From assembly GCA_963715895.1 (NCBI GenBank), contig OY970284.1, positions 4,836,001 through 4,900,000 of the forward strand: a stretch of 64,000 nucleotides of DNA, in the 5' to 3' direction. Each line of letters starts with the position of its first letter. The stretch's first letter is position 1. Shown in pieces: positions 8,201 through 16,538 of this stretch. The position numbers were made by a program, and so were the translations under genes. The DNA comes from JADGNZ01 sp963715895. Its GTDB lineage: Bacteria; Acidobacteriota; Thermoanaerobaculia; Gp7-AA8. The notes beneath the pieces were generated by a model. It saw nothing but the letters and a program-made list of their open reading frames with translations. It did not search any database and was not told where the DNA came from.

Positions 8201-9733
8201 TCACGTCCTGAAGTACGCCCGGTCGAGTGCCCGGTAGTTCACCGCCTCGGCGATATGGGCGCTCAGGATGCGCTCGCTGCCGGCGAGATCGGCGATCGTT
8301 CGGGCCACTTTCAGGACGCGGTCGTGGGCGCGGACGGAGAGGCCGAGGTGCGTCAGGGCCTGGTCGAGAATCTGGCGCGACGGAGGGTCGAGCTCGCAGT
8401 GACGCCGCATCGCGCGCGACGTCATCTCGGCGTTCGATTGCATCGAAGAACGGGCGAACCGTTCCCTCTGGATCTGCCGCGCCGCCTCGACGCGCTCGCG
8501 AATCGATGCTGAGCTTTCTCCCGGCGTGAACGTCGAGATCTCCTCGGTGGTCAGCGCCGGCACCTCGACCTGGAGGTCAATACGATCGAGCAGCGGTCCG
8601 GAGATCTTGGCAAGGTACCGGGCGATCTGTGCCGGCGTACAGATGCATTGCCGGCGCGCGTCGTTGAAATAGCCGCAGCCGCAGGGATTGAGCGCGGCGG
8701 CAAGCGTAAAACGCGACGGGAACGTCAGCGTGCGGTGCACCCGGGCGATCGTGACGTGGCCATCCTCCATCGGCTGACGCAGCACTTCGAGCGTGGCACG
8801 ATGAAACTCCGCCAACTCGTCCAGGAACAGCACCCCGTTGTGCGCCAGGCTCACTTCGCCCGGCCGCGGCATCGACGATCCGCCGACAAGACCGGCCGTC
8901 GAGATGGTGTGATGCGGCGCCCGGAAGGGTCGGCGCGAGATCAGCCCGCCGCCCGGCGGGAGAGTGCCGGCGACGGAGTGGATCTTCGTCGTCGTGATCG
9001 ATTCTTCCAGCGAGAGGTGCGGCAGAATCGACGGCAGCCGCCGGGCCAGCATTGTCTTTCCCGAGCCCGGAGGCCCGATCATGAGGAGGTTGTGTCCCCC
9101 CGCGGCCGCGATCTCGAGGGCGCGCTTTGCCAGCAACTGACCGCGGACGTCGGCGAAGTCGGGCGCCTCGCGCGGAGGCTCGGCCGCCGGCGTCGACACC
9201 GCGCGCAGAAGAACGCTCTCCCCCGTCAGATGCCGCAGCAATTCCGGCAGGTGTTGTGCGCCGGCGACGCGCACCGACTGCACCGCCGCGGCTTCGCTGG
9301 CGTTTCCGGCCGGAACGATCAGCTCGCGCAGGTCGGCGTCGCGCGCAAAGGAGGCAGAGATGGCCAGCGTGCCGCGGACCGGGACGAGCATACCGTCGAG
9401 CGACAACTCGCCGACGAATACGCGGCCGGCAAGCGTTTCCTGCGGAAGTGCCTTCGCCAGAACGAGGATGCCGATGGCGATGGGAAGGTCGAACGCCGAC
9501 CCTTCCTTCTTCACGTCGGCCGGTGAGAGGTTTACGGTGATGTGGCGCTGCGGCAGCCAGTAGCCGCAGTGGAGCAGGGCGGAACGGACGCGCGGATACG
9601 CTTCGCGCGCGGCGGCGTCCGGAAGTCCGACCAGAGTGAAGCCGGGCGACTCCGCCTTGCGGGCGTCGACTTCGACGACTATTCGTACTGCATCAATTCC
9701 GAGGGTCGCGGCACTCCATACCTTGGCAAGCAT
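8201..9733 (-). CDS. comM: ComM/YifB-family Mg-chelatase-like AAA ATPase
   Basis: ComM is a hexameric helicase that drives branch migration during natural transformation; YifB is its alternative name. An N-terminal ChlI-like domain (VEVDARKAESPGFTLVGLP, then AVNLSPAD-like NLSPADVKKEG) precedes the AAA core with Walker A GPPGSGKTML near residue 220 and a Walker B/sensor region GVLFLDELAEF. A cysteine cluster, CGCGYF then CIC, lies around residues 345-362. The C-terminal helical Mg_chelatase_C domain ends LDRAYF. Length of 510 residues is normal. The neighbours are unrelated, so it is a single-gene unit. Confidence 0.93.
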   Translation of the reverse strand: MLAKVWSAATLGIDAVRIVVEVDARKAESPGFTLVGLPDAAAREAYPRVRSALLHCGYWLPQRHITVNLSPADVKKEGSAFDLPIAIGILVLAKALPQETLAGRVFVGELSLDGMLVPVRGTLAISASFARDADLRELIVPAGNASEAAAVQSVRVAGAQHLPELLRHLTGESVLLRAVSTPAAEPPREAPDFADVRGQLLAKRALEIAAAGGHNLLMIGPPGSGKTMLARRLPSILPHLSLEESITTTKIHSVAGTLPPGGGLISRRPFRAPHHTISTAGLVGGSSMPRPGEVSLAHNGVLFLDELAEFHRATLEVLRQPMEDGHVTIARVHRTLTFPSRFTLAAALNPCGCGYFNDARRQCICTPAQIARYLAKISGPLLDRIDLQVEVPALTTEEISTFTPGESSASIRERVEAARQIQRERFARSSMQSNAEMTSRAMRRHCELDPPSRQILDQALTHLGLSVRAHDRVLKVARTIADLAGSERILSAHIAEAVNYRALDRAYFRT

Positions 9734-9821
9734 GGTGGGATGCGACCACGCGGAAGTCCCGCACCGAGGCTACCTCGGGATGGGAACGATGGCAAGTAGT
9801 TCTCGATGTTGCTTGGTTGAG

Positions 9822-9927
9822 TTACTGGGTTACTGGGTTGCTGGGTTGCTGGGATTTTGCGTGATTACACAGCGTGACCTTGCAACCCAGCAACCTTGCA
9901 ACCGACCCCGCAACCCCGTTGTGATAC
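9822..9927. repeat. Mirror-arm GGGTTGCT palindrome
   Basis: Tandem GGGTTACT/GGGTTGCT words on the left (about 9822-9853) reappear as reverse complements GCAACCCAGCAACC on the right (9890-9925). It lies just upstream of the PHA-system gene. The same words occur at 26345, 26690 and 32850. Confidence 0.75.
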
Positions 9928-9945
9928 AACGCCGCCGGAGGCTAA

Positions 9946-10242
9946 ATGCGAATCGTCATTCCCCATCACACGGACAAAGCATCCGCGCGCCGCACCATCG
10001 AGGCGCGTCTCGAAGAGCTTCTCGGGCTGCACGGCCACTACCTCGGTGAGATGCACCAGCAATGGGAAGGCGACCGGCTGGTGTTTTCGGGAACGGCGAA
10101 AGGTTTCAAAGCGAACGGCTCGGTCGAGATCACGGACTCCGAGGTGATCATCGACGGCAAGCTTCCGCTGATCGCCAAACCGTTCGAATCGCGCATCAAG
10201 AGCACCATCGAGCGCGAGGCCTCGGCGATGTTTGCCGCGTAG
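9946..10242 (+). CDS. Polyhydroxyalkanoic acid system family protein
   Basis: A 98-residue protein matching the small PHA_gran_rgn family, found near polyhydroxyalkanoate granule genes in proteobacteria but also widely without them; its function is undefined. The pattern IPHHTDKASARRTIEARLE, then FSGTAKGFKANGSVEI and a C-terminal helix EREASAMF is typical. A GGAGG ribosome site lies 6 nt before the ATG, with a TACAAC-like -10 box further upstream. No PHA synthase or phasin is in the window, so the PHA link is by family name only. Confidence 0.8.
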   Translation: MRIVIPHHTDKASARRTIEARLEELLGLHGHYLGEMHQQWEGDRLVFSGTAKGFKANGSVEITDSEVIIDGKLPLIAKPFESRIKSTIEREASAMFAA

Positions 10243-10249
10243 GCGCCGG

Positions 10250-10465
10250 CTAGTCGACGTGGAAGATTTTCTTCAACGCGTCGACATTCGGATCGACGAA
10301 CAGACGGCCATCGACCTCGACCGCGGGGTCCGTGCCGAGGTGGAATGCCTTGGACGCGAACTCCTCGGGGCGCGCCAGTTCGTGCGCCACATGATGCTGA
10401 CTGAGAAAACCTTCGATCAGGCTTGTCTTCTGTTTTCTGCTTCCGGGGAAAAACCTAACAGTCAT
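10250..10465 (-). CDS. Small glutaredoxin-fold-like hypothetical protein
   Basis: A 71-residue protein. The pattern TVRFFPGSRKQK, a helix with HHVAHELAR, then DPAVEVDGRLFVDPN resembles a truncated glutaredoxin/thioredoxin fold without any CxxC motif, so redox activity is unlikely. I chose the ATG at 10465 because purine-rich GGGAGGGGGAGG lies directly upstream. It converges with the PHA-system gene, their stops 7 bp apart. The fold assignment is only a pattern resemblance. Confidence 0.5.
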   Translation of the reverse strand: MTVRFFPGSRKQKTSLIEGFLSQHHVAHELARPEEFASKAFHLGTDPAVEVDGRLFVDPNVDALKKIFHVD

Positions 10466-10610
10466 CCTCCCCCTCCCTTGCCACCCAGGTTCTTCGATCT
10501 TCAATTTGGACGAATTTGCAAACGGTAGTCCTGTTTCGTGGTCGAGTCAAATAACGCGTTGAGCCGAGCGTATACTCCTCGCGTTTCCACACCCTGCCAA
10601 GGAGGACCTC

Positions 10611-11726
10611 ATGAACCTCTCCCGCCGTGCATTCGCGCGCCTTGTCGGCGTCGGCGCTGGCGCCGGCGCCGCGGCCGCCGTATTGCCACCACTCGCGATC
10701 GTCAAGCCGCTGTTCGCCGCGACGACACCACCGAGTGAAGGCGTCCGACTGAGCTCAAATGAAAACCCCTACGGTCCTTCGCCGGCGGCAATCGAGGCCA
10801 TGCGGGATGCCTTCGCCAGGGCGTGGCGTTATCCTGATGAGTCGCAGAACGATCTGATCAATGCCATCGCCAAGTCCCACGGGGTCTCTCGCGATCAGGT
10901 GCTCCTCGGCGATGGGTCGAGCGAGATCCTGAAACTGGCCGCGGTCTCGTTCACCGGCCCGTCGCGCAAGCTGGTGATGGCCGCACCGACGTTCGAGGCG
11001 ATCGGCGCCTACGCCCGCACGTCCGGCGCTGAGGTCGTGAATGTGCCGCTCGACGCGGAGTTCCGCCACGACCTCGCCAAGATGGGGGCGGTTCCCGGCG
11101 CGGGGCTGCTCTACATCTGCAATCCGAACAATCCGACCGGAAGCATCACGCCGCGTCAGGCCGTACGCCGTCTGATTGACACGGCCCCGGCAACGACGGC
11201 GATTCTCGTCGACGAGGCGTACCATCATTACGCGGCCAGCAGCGATTACGAAAGCGTCGTTTCCGCGATCGCCTCGCGGCCGAACCTCATCGTGGCCCGA
11301 ACGTTCTCGAAGATCTTCGGAATGGCCGGGCTCCGATGCGGCTACGCCGTCAGCTCGCGCGAGACCATCCGCACATTGGCCGCGCAGCAGGCGTGGGACT
11401 CGATGAACGTGATGGCGCTGGCCGCGGCTTTGGCAAGCGTGTCCGATACGAACCACGTCGCCGAGGGGCAGAAACGAAATGCTGCCACAAAGGGCAGCGT
11501 GGTGGCATCGCTGAAGAAACTCGGCTTCGACATCATCCCGTCGGAGACGAACTTCATCATGATCGATGTGAAGCGCGATGTTCGTCCTCTCATCAACGGG
11601 ATGAGGACCCATGGTGTCCAGGTCGGACGTCTCTTCCCGGCCATGCCACACCACATGCGCGTCACCATTGGCCGCCCGGAGCAGATGGAGGCGTTCATGA
11701 GGGCGTTTTCCGAGGTTGCCGCGTAA
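10611..11726 (+). CDS. HisC-like PLP aminotransferase with Tat signal
   Basis: Fold-type I aminotransferase of the histidinol-phosphate aminotransferase group. The N-terminus LSRRAFARLVGVGAG is a twin-arginine signal with a following hydrophobic Ala/Gly stretch, so the folded holoenzyme may be exported. The mature part starts VRLSSNENPYGPSP. Cofactor motifs are visible: ICNPNNPTG, VDEAYHHY (Asp and Tyr) and FSKIFGMAGLR, whose Lys near residue 234 is the Schiff-base lysine. A GGAGG ribosome site and a TATACT box precede it. No his genes are nearby, so a role other than histidine synthesis is likely. Confidence 0.88.
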   Translation: MNLSRRAFARLVGVGAGAGAAAAVLPPLAIVKPLFAATTPPSEGVRLSSNENPYGPSPAAIEAMRDAFARAWRYPDESQNDLINAIAKSHGVSRDQVLLGDGSSEILKLAAVSFTGPSRKLVMAAPTFEAIGAYARTSGAEVVNVPLDAEFRHDLAKMGAVPGAGLLYICNPNNPTGSITPRQAVRRLIDTAPATTAILVDEAYHHYAASSDYESVVSAIASRPNLIVARTFSKIFGMAGLRCGYAVSSRETIRTLAAQQAWDSMNVMALAAALASVSDTNHVAEGQKRNAATKGSVVASLKKLGFDIIPSETNFIMIDVKRDVRPLINGMRTHGVQVGRLFPAMPHHMRVTIGRPEQMEAFMRAFSEVAA

Positions 11727-11773
11727 GGGAGGCTACGACCGTTCTACGTGGAGTAGAAGATCTCAGCGCATAG

Positions 11774-11779
11774 TAAAAT
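11774..11779 (+). promoter_or_regulatory. Predicted leaderless -10 box
   Basis: TAAAAT ends 6 nt before the ATG of the coiled-coil protein gene. No ribosome site is visible. Confidence 0.5.
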
Positions 11780-11785
11780 TCGCAC

Positions 11786-12196
11786 ATGGACGAGATCGAC
11801 TTCAAACGCCTGCTGGACGAGAGCGCCGCCGAGACGCAACGCCGCATCGATGCCAGTGCTGCCGAGACGCAGCGGCATTTCGACGAGACCACGGAAAGGC
11901 TCGCGAAAGACATGCGTACTCACTTCGATACCGTGGCCGAAGGGATGGACCACAAGATCGGACTCATCGCTGAGAGGGTGATCATGGTCGATGAGAGGTT
12001 GACCCGTGAGGCTATCGACATACGCTCGAAAATGGATCAGGGATTTGCCGAGACCCAGGCCATGATCAAGTTCTCACACGCCGAGCTCGACCGCCGTATC
12101 CATGCCGTGGAGGAGAAATCCCGTACGCTGGAGGAAAGCGTTCACCGGCTGCAGGCCCGGATGGATCGCCTCGAGGCGATGACCGCGACGCAGTAG
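11786..12196 (+). CDS. Coiled-coil hypothetical protein
   Basis: A 136-residue, highly charged, almost entirely helical protein with heptad spacing throughout, including two near-identical SAAETQR segments at residues 13-19 and 24-30. No signal peptide, membrane segment or catalytic motif is seen. The pattern is that of a soluble coiled-coil homo-oligomer; partner and role are unknown. It converges on def, with stops 6 bp apart. Confidence 0.7.
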   Translation: MDEIDFKRLLDESAAETQRRIDASAAETQRHFDETTERLAKDMRTHFDTVAEGMDHKIGLIAERVIMVDERLTREAIDIRSKMDQGFAETQAMIKFSHAELDRRIHAVEEKSRTLEESVHRLQARMDRLEAMTATQ

Positions 12197-12202
12197 CCGC
12201 GG

Positions 12203-12718
12203 CTACAACACCACCGTGTAACCCAGCGTCGTCAGATCGGGCATCCGGTCGACGTAGACGTGACCGTCGGTGTGATCGACTTCATGCTGGAAGATGCGCG
12301 CCGTAAAGTCGGTCACTTCCAGCTCCGCTTCGTTTCCCTCGTGATCGAGGCCGCGCAGGCGAAGACGTTTGTAGCGCGGAACTTCGCCGCCGAGAAAGGG
12401 GACGCTGAGACAGCCCTCCCAGTCGGTGATCGTCTCCGGGCCGATCGGCTCGTAAACGGCGTTGAAGAAGACGCCGGCGTTGAGTTTGGCGATGCCGCGG
12501 CGCTTGGCTACTTTCTCCTGCACCTCGAAGACGAAGATCCGCAGAGGCAGATGAATCTGCGGTCCGGCCAGTCCGACGCCCTCGTATTCGTGCATGGTCT
12601 CGATCATGTCGTCGATCAGCGCGCGGAACTTGCCCGCCTTGATGTCCGCGACCTCGACGTCGGAGGCCTTCATACGGAGAACGGGGTGCCCGAGCCGGGC
12701 CACTTTCAGGATGGACAT
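12203..12718 (-). CDS. def: Peptide deformylase
   Basis: Metalloenzyme that removes the formyl group from the N-terminal Met of nascent proteins. All three family motifs are present: GVGLAGPQ (usual GxGLAAPQ, with Ala to Gly), EGCLS with the metal-binding Cys, and QHEVDH with the two metal-binding His and the catalytic Glu. Length of 171 residues is normal. The gene starts 10 bp after the MFS gene, and the MFS stop codon lies inside its predicted -10 box. fmt is not in the window. Confidence 0.95.
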   Translation of the reverse strand: MSILKVARLGHPVLRMKASDVEVADIKAGKFRALIDDMIETMHEYEGVGLAGPQIHLPLRIFVFEVQEKVAKRRGIAKLNAGVFFNAVYEPIGPETITDWEGCLSVPFLGGEVPRYKRLRLRGLDHEGNEAELEVTDFTARIFQHEVDHTDGHVYVDRMPDLTTLGYTVVL

Positions 12719-12724
12719 GCGCGA

Positions 12725-12730
12725 ATTTTA
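12725..12730 (-). promoter_or_regulatory. Predicted leaderless -10 box of def
   Basis: On the minus strand TAAAAT ends exactly 6 nt before the def ATG. Its first three bases are also the TAA stop codon of the upstream MFS gene. Confidence 0.5.
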
Positions 12731-13933
12731 TCCTGCCTCTTCGGCCAGCAACGGCTGCTTGCGCATGCGCAGAGCGATGACGAACGCGATTGCCGTGAGC
12801 ACCGCGCCGCCGAAAAACGCGCCGCGCGCCTTGGCCACGTCGTAGAGGAACCCGCAGACGATCGGTCCGAGGAATCGCGCCAGCGAGCCGACGCCGGAGG
12901 CGAGGCCGAGCATGCTCCCGTGCTCGTTGGCCGGCGACGCCTTCGTCACCAGCGACGTCAGCGAGGGATACGACAATCCCTGCCCCACGGCGATGAAGAA
13001 GGCCACGACGTAGAGCAACGGCACGCGCCACACCAGAGGGACGAGCGCCAGGCCGATCGTGAACGAGGCGGCGCCGACTGCCACCAGGGTCTTCTCCCCG
13101 AATCGCTTGGCCAACCGGCCGATCAGTCCACCCTGAATCGTCGCTACGATCACACCCATGAACAGAAAGAACCAGATCAAATCGAGAAGTGCGAAGTGAA
13201 ATCGATCGCGTGCGTGCAGGGTCACGCTCGTCTCCATGCCTGCCACGGCTAGCAGCGTGATGAAAAGCGAAGTCACGACGGAAAGCAGGAGGCCGTGCGC
13301 CGCCATCTCACTCCAGACGTGCTTGTCGAACTGGGGCGGGATGCCACTGCGTGGTCGCAGGCCAGGTGATTTCGACTCCCCGAGAACGAAGAAGGCAATC
13401 ATCAACGCCGTGAAGGAAAGCGATCCCGCTCCGATCCCAGGCAGGAGGTTGCCCGGCATACCGTGCCTCGTGCCAACGTACGAGAGGACGCCTGCGAGCG
13501 GCGGGCCGAGGATAAAACCCATACCAAACGCGGCACCGATGATGCCCATCCCTTTGGCGCGGTCCTCATGCGTGGTCTTGTCGGCGATATAGGCCTGGGC
13601 AGTACCGATGTTCGCGCCGCCGGCGCCTGCGATGATGCGCGAGGCGAAGAGAAGCACCAGGCTGTGCGAGAACGCGAACAGAAAATAGCCGGCGCAGCTC
13701 GCCGTGAGGCTGATGAGGATCACCGGCCGCCGGCCGATGCGGTCCGATACCCGCCCCCACACCGGCGCGAAGAAGAACTGCATGATCGAATAGATGCCGG
13801 CGACCATCCCGACTGTGATGCCGCTGGCCCCGTACTCACGCGCATAGAACGGGAGAAACGGGATCACCATCCCGAAGCCGATGAGATCGATGAATACCGT
13901 GAGGAAGAGGACGGCGAGGGACGTTTTCTTCAT
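12728..13933 (-). CDS. MFS transporter, TetA-like
   Basis: Twelve-helix major facilitator protein of 401 residues. The N-terminal helix pair IDLIGFGMVIPFLPFYA, the A-motif GRVSDRIGRRPV after helix 2 and the motif-C-like GAAFGMGFILGPPLAGVL in helix 5 point to the drug:H+ antiporter-1 group (tetracycline/multidrug exporters). The substrate cannot be told. A TACACT box lies 12 nt before the ATG. The downstream gene is def, with almost no intergenic space. Confidence 0.88.
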   Translation of the reverse strand: MKKTSLAVLFLTVFIDLIGFGMVIPFLPFYAREYGASGITVGMVAGIYSIMQFFFAPVWGRVSDRIGRRPVILISLTASCAGYFLFAFSHSLVLLFASRIIAGAGGANIGTAQAYIADKTTHEDRAKGMGIIGAAFGMGFILGPPLAGVLSYVGTRHGMPGNLLPGIGAGSLSFTALMIAFFVLGESKSPGLRPRSGIPPQFDKHVWSEMAAHGLLLSVVTSLFITLLAVAGMETSVTLHARDRFHFALLDLIWFFLFMGVIVATIQGGLIGRLAKRFGEKTLVAVGAASFTIGLALVPLVWRVPLLYVVAFFIAVGQGLSYPSLTSLVTKASPANEHGSMLGLASGVGSLARFLGPIVCGFLYDVAKARGAFFGGAVLTAIAFVIALRMRKQPLLAEEAG

Positions 13934-13959
13934 GACCGGCGGCGAAGTGTACTCTGTGA

Positions 13960-14125
13960 AAGGCAGAGGGATGAAAGCAGAAGGCAGAAGGAAAGGCAGA
14001 GGTCTCTGGAGTCACGCGACCCACTGTGAAAGGAAGAAGGATGAAGGATGAAGGCAGAAGGAAAGGCAGAGGTTTCTGGAGTCACGCGAACCACTTCTGC
14101 CTTCTGCTTTCTGCCTTCTGACTTA
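13960..14125. repeat. AGGCAGAAGG mirror repeat with an internal direct duplication
   Basis: Tandem GCAGAAGG-like words on the left pair with CTTCTGCCTTCTG words on the right (14098-14121). In between, a ~60-bp segment with GTCTCTGGAGTCACGCGA / GTTTCTGGAGTCACGCGA is present twice in direct orientation. It separates the divergent MFS and HAD genes. The same word family occurs at 61920-61999. Confidence 0.8.
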
Positions 14126-14128
14126 ACC

Positions 14129-14818
14129 ATGCTCCCCCGCCGGCTCATCCTCTTCGACATCGACGGCACACTCGTCACCGACGATGGCGCGGCGCGCAAG
14201 GCCTTCGCCGCGGGGCTGGCGGATGTCTACGATTTCCACGGCGACGTACGGCGTTACGACTTCTCCGGCCGCACCGATCCCCAGATCGCCCACATGATTC
14301 TGACCGACGCGGGCTGGAGCGAGGCCGATGTCGATTCGCGGTTGCCCGCTCTCTGGAGCCACTACCTCGCCGGTCTGGCGCGCAACGCGCCGGGGCGCGT
14401 TCGCGCACTTCCCGGCGTGGCCGCCCTGCTCGAGGCCGTGCTTGCCGGCGAGCGATCGACTCTGGCACTTCTCACAGGCAACATCGAGCCAGGCGCGCGG
14501 ATCAAACTCGGCGCGATCGGACTGAATGATTTTTTCCCTTTCGGCGCCTTCGGCAGCGATTCCCCGCGGCGCGAGGATCTGCCTCCAATCGCCGTCGAGC
14601 GCGCGGCGGCCGCCTCCGGCCATGCCTTCCGCGGCGCGGACGTCGTGATCATCGGCGACTCAATCTATGACGTCCGCTGCGGCGTGCCCCATGGCGCCAC
14701 CACCATCGCCATCGCCTCGGGGAAAACTCCCGCCGAGAAGCTGCGGGCCGAGAACCCCGACTACTTCTTCGAGTCGGCCGAGGAGCTGGAGGGGATTCTC
14801 GAGGCGATCGCGGGGTAG
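14129..14818 (+). CDS. HAD-superfamily phosphatase
   Basis: Cytoplasmic phosphatase of 229 residues in the phosphoglycolate-phosphatase-like group. Motif I is FDIDGTLV (nucleophile and general-acid Asp), motif II is LLTGN, and motif IV is IIGDSIYDVRCG. An alpha-helical cap lies between motifs I and II, so it is subfamily I. The longer frame starts inside the GCAGAAGG repeat; the ATG at 14129, directly before the first core strand LPRRLILFDID, is the sensible start. The substrate is unknown. Confidence 0.88.
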   Translation: MLPRRLILFDIDGTLVTDDGAARKAFAAGLADVYDFHGDVRRYDFSGRTDPQIAHMILTDAGWSEADVDSRLPALWSHYLAGLARNAPGRVRALPGVAALLEAVLAGERSTLALLTGNIEPGARIKLGAIGLNDFFPFGAFGSDSPRREDLPPIAVERAAAASGHAFRGADVVIIGDSIYDVRCGVPHGATTIAIASGKTPAEKLRAENPDYFFESAEELEGILEAIAG

Positions 14819-14846
14819 GTAATTTGAGGCTACACTTCGCGCGCCG

Positions 14847-15641
14847 ATGAACCACTACGTCCTGCCGCTCATCTTCATCGCCGTCGTCTACATCGCGATG
14901 ATCGTGATGAACGAGCGATATCGCCTCTTCTCCGCCGATCGTTTCTCGTCGCCGCTGATGAAAGTGCTGGCCTACCTCTGGCTTGCGCTGTTGATGTTCG
15001 GCCTGGCCATCCTGATCACCGGCTCCTCGCTGCGGATACCGACGGCGCAGGAGCTGGCACACGTACCGTTCTATTCACTCTTCGCCCTGCACGCGATCCT
15101 GTTCGTTTTTCTCGTTGGCTGGTGGCTGCTCGCCGGCCGTCCTCCGATCGGAGAGTTTCTCAACATCCCACGGCGAGGCAACGGCGAGGCCGTCCTGACA
15201 GGCTTCGCGGTCGGCATCGGCGGATGGATCTTCACGATCTCCGTGGCGCTCGTGATCGGACTGATCCTCACCGCGTCGGGACTGATGCCCAGGCACCCGC
15301 AGCCCTCTCCGATGGTGGCCTGGATGGCCGCGCTGCCGCTCTGGAAGAAAGGCGTCATCGTCCTCTCGGCGATGACGATCGAGGAAGCATTCTTTCGCGG
15401 CTGGCTTCAGAAGCGGATCGGCGTGATCGCCTCCACCTCGCTCTTCGCTCTCGCCCACTCCGGACTCGGCCAGCCCTTTCTGCTGATCGGCGTCTCCGTG
15501 ATCTCACTGGTCATCGGATTCACGTTTTACCGGACCAGGAACCTCATCCCCGGCATCATCGCGCACGGCATCTTCGACGCCGTGCAGCTCTTCGTCATTA
15601 TCCCCGTCGTCTTCAAGATGTCCGGGATGGGTGCGCCTTAG
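14847..15641 (+). CDS. CPBP-family intramembrane metalloprotease
   Basis: Multi-pass membrane protein of 264 residues with about eight hydrophobic segments. It carries the CPBP/Rce1 signature IEEAFFRGWLQ (paired Glu and Arg), FALAHSG (His) and IAHGIFDAVQL (His/Asp). Bacterial members are implicated in bacteriocin self-immunity or membrane-protein processing. It starts 28 bp after the HAD gene with a TACACT box 10 nt upstream and no ribosome site, so it is probably separately transcribed. Confidence 0.88.
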   Translation: MNHYVLPLIFIAVVYIAMIVMNERYRLFSADRFSSPLMKVLAYLWLALLMFGLAILITGSSLRIPTAQELAHVPFYSLFALHAILFVFLVGWWLLAGRPPIGEFLNIPRRGNGEAVLTGFAVGIGGWIFTISVALVIGLILTASGLMPRHPQPSPMVAWMAALPLWKKGVIVLSAMTIEEAFFRGWLQKRIGVIASTSLFALAHSGLGQPFLLIGVSVISLVIGFTFYRTRNLIPGIIAHGIFDAVQLFVIIPVVFKMSGMGAP

Positions 15642-15915
15642 AAATCGCCAGCGGACAGCGGGCCAGGAGCTCCCCGGCACGCGGTTGCGCCCTCGTGCAG
15701 GGCCTTCTCGGAGCCGCGGACGACCGTTCCGGCAAAGCCGTCTGCAGGGCCGGACGAATGCTGCTCTGGGTGAGCGCTGTCCGGCCCTGCAGATCGACCG
15801 CGGACTCGAGAACGAACGTTGTGAAAGCACGGAGCGCGGCGCGTTTGGAACTCTCGGGAAGCTGACAGGCCGTCACCGCAAGGAGTATGAAGAAGAGCGC
15901 CGCCGTTCGTCTCAC
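15613..15915 (-). CDS. Small putative lipoprotein
   Basis: A 100-residue frame starting MRRTAALFFILLAVTAC, a clean lipoprotein signal with lipobox AVTAC (mature Cys at residue 17). The remainder is Ser/Arg/Ala-rich without a recognised domain. Its 3' end overlaps the CPBP gene by 29 bp on the opposite strand. The signal peptide is the main support; the rest could be non-coding. Confidence 0.45.
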   Translation of the reverse strand: MRRTAALFFILLAVTACQLPESSKRAALRAFTTFVLESAVDLQGRTALTQSSIRPALQTALPERSSAAPRRPCTRAQPRAGELLARCPLAISKAHPSRTS

Positions 15916-15983
15916 ACCAGCTAAGACGACGCCGAGGCACGAAGGTTAGCGGACGTTACGCGGATGTAACACGCTGCCCTTGC

Positions 15984-15989
15984 TACACT
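15984..15989 (+). promoter_or_regulatory. Predicted leaderless -10 box
   Basis: TACACT ends exactly 6 nt before the ATG of the receiver gene. No ribosome site lies in between. Confidence 0.55.
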
Positions 15990-15995
15990 GGCGGC

Positions 15996-16373
15996 ATGAC
16001 CGATCTGCTCGAACAATGCCGCGCCCTCGTCGTCGAGGATGACCCCGGCATCCGCAGACTGGTCGAAAAGATCCTGCAGCGGAACGGCATCGAGATCGAT
16101 ACCGCGCACGACGGCAGGGTTGCCATCGAAAAGATCCGCACCGGCCACTACTCCGTCATCATCCTCGACCTCATGCTCCCCGAGGCCAATGGATACGAGA
16201 TCATCGAATTCATCAAACACACCGGAACGCTCACCCCGGTGGCCGTCGTCTCCGCGGTTTCCCAGCAGGCATTGACGAAGCTCGATCCCAGTGTCGTCAA
16301 GCTGGTGATCTCCAAACCGTTCGACGTCAATGAGCTCAGCAAAGCGATCGTCGGGCTGTGCCGGAGGGTGTAA
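15996..16373 (+). CDS. Single-domain response regulator
   Basis: A stand-alone receiver domain of 125 residues. The acidic pair (VVEDDPG), phospho-acceptor Asp (ILDLMLPE, about residue 55), Ser switch (VVSAVS) and Lys (ISKPFD) are all present, so it should be phosphorylatable. No output domain follows, as in CheY/Spo0F-type relays. No kinase is adjacent. Candidate partners in the window are distant. It has a leaderless-type promoter. Confidence 0.9.
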   Translation: MTDLLEQCRALVVEDDPGIRRLVEKILQRNGIEIDTAHDGRVAIEKIRTGHYSVIILDLMLPEANGYEIIEFIKHTGTLTPVAVVSAVSQQALTKLDPSVVKLVISKPFDVNELSKAIVGLCRRV

Positions 16374-16383
16374 AACCTAGCTT

Positions 16384-16481
16384 GCGCGGTCTCGCGGTTT
16401 CGGGGTCTCGCGGTGTTCGGCGTCAAGCGCTGCGTTGGCAGGTCACCACCGCGAGACCGCGTAACCCCGAGACCGCGCAAC
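16384..16481. repeat. Mirror-arm GGTCTCGC palindrome
   Basis: GCGGTCTCGCGGTTTCGGGG on the left pairs with words CGCGAGACCGCG and CCCCGAGACCGCG on the right, around a ~30-bp centre. Related arms flank the nested elements at 26304-26772 and 60296-60724. Confidence 0.8.
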
Positions 16482-16538
16482 CTCGTCGGCGACCGTCTTG
16501 CTACAATGCCGGTCACCGCCAACAACAGGGGGAAAAGC

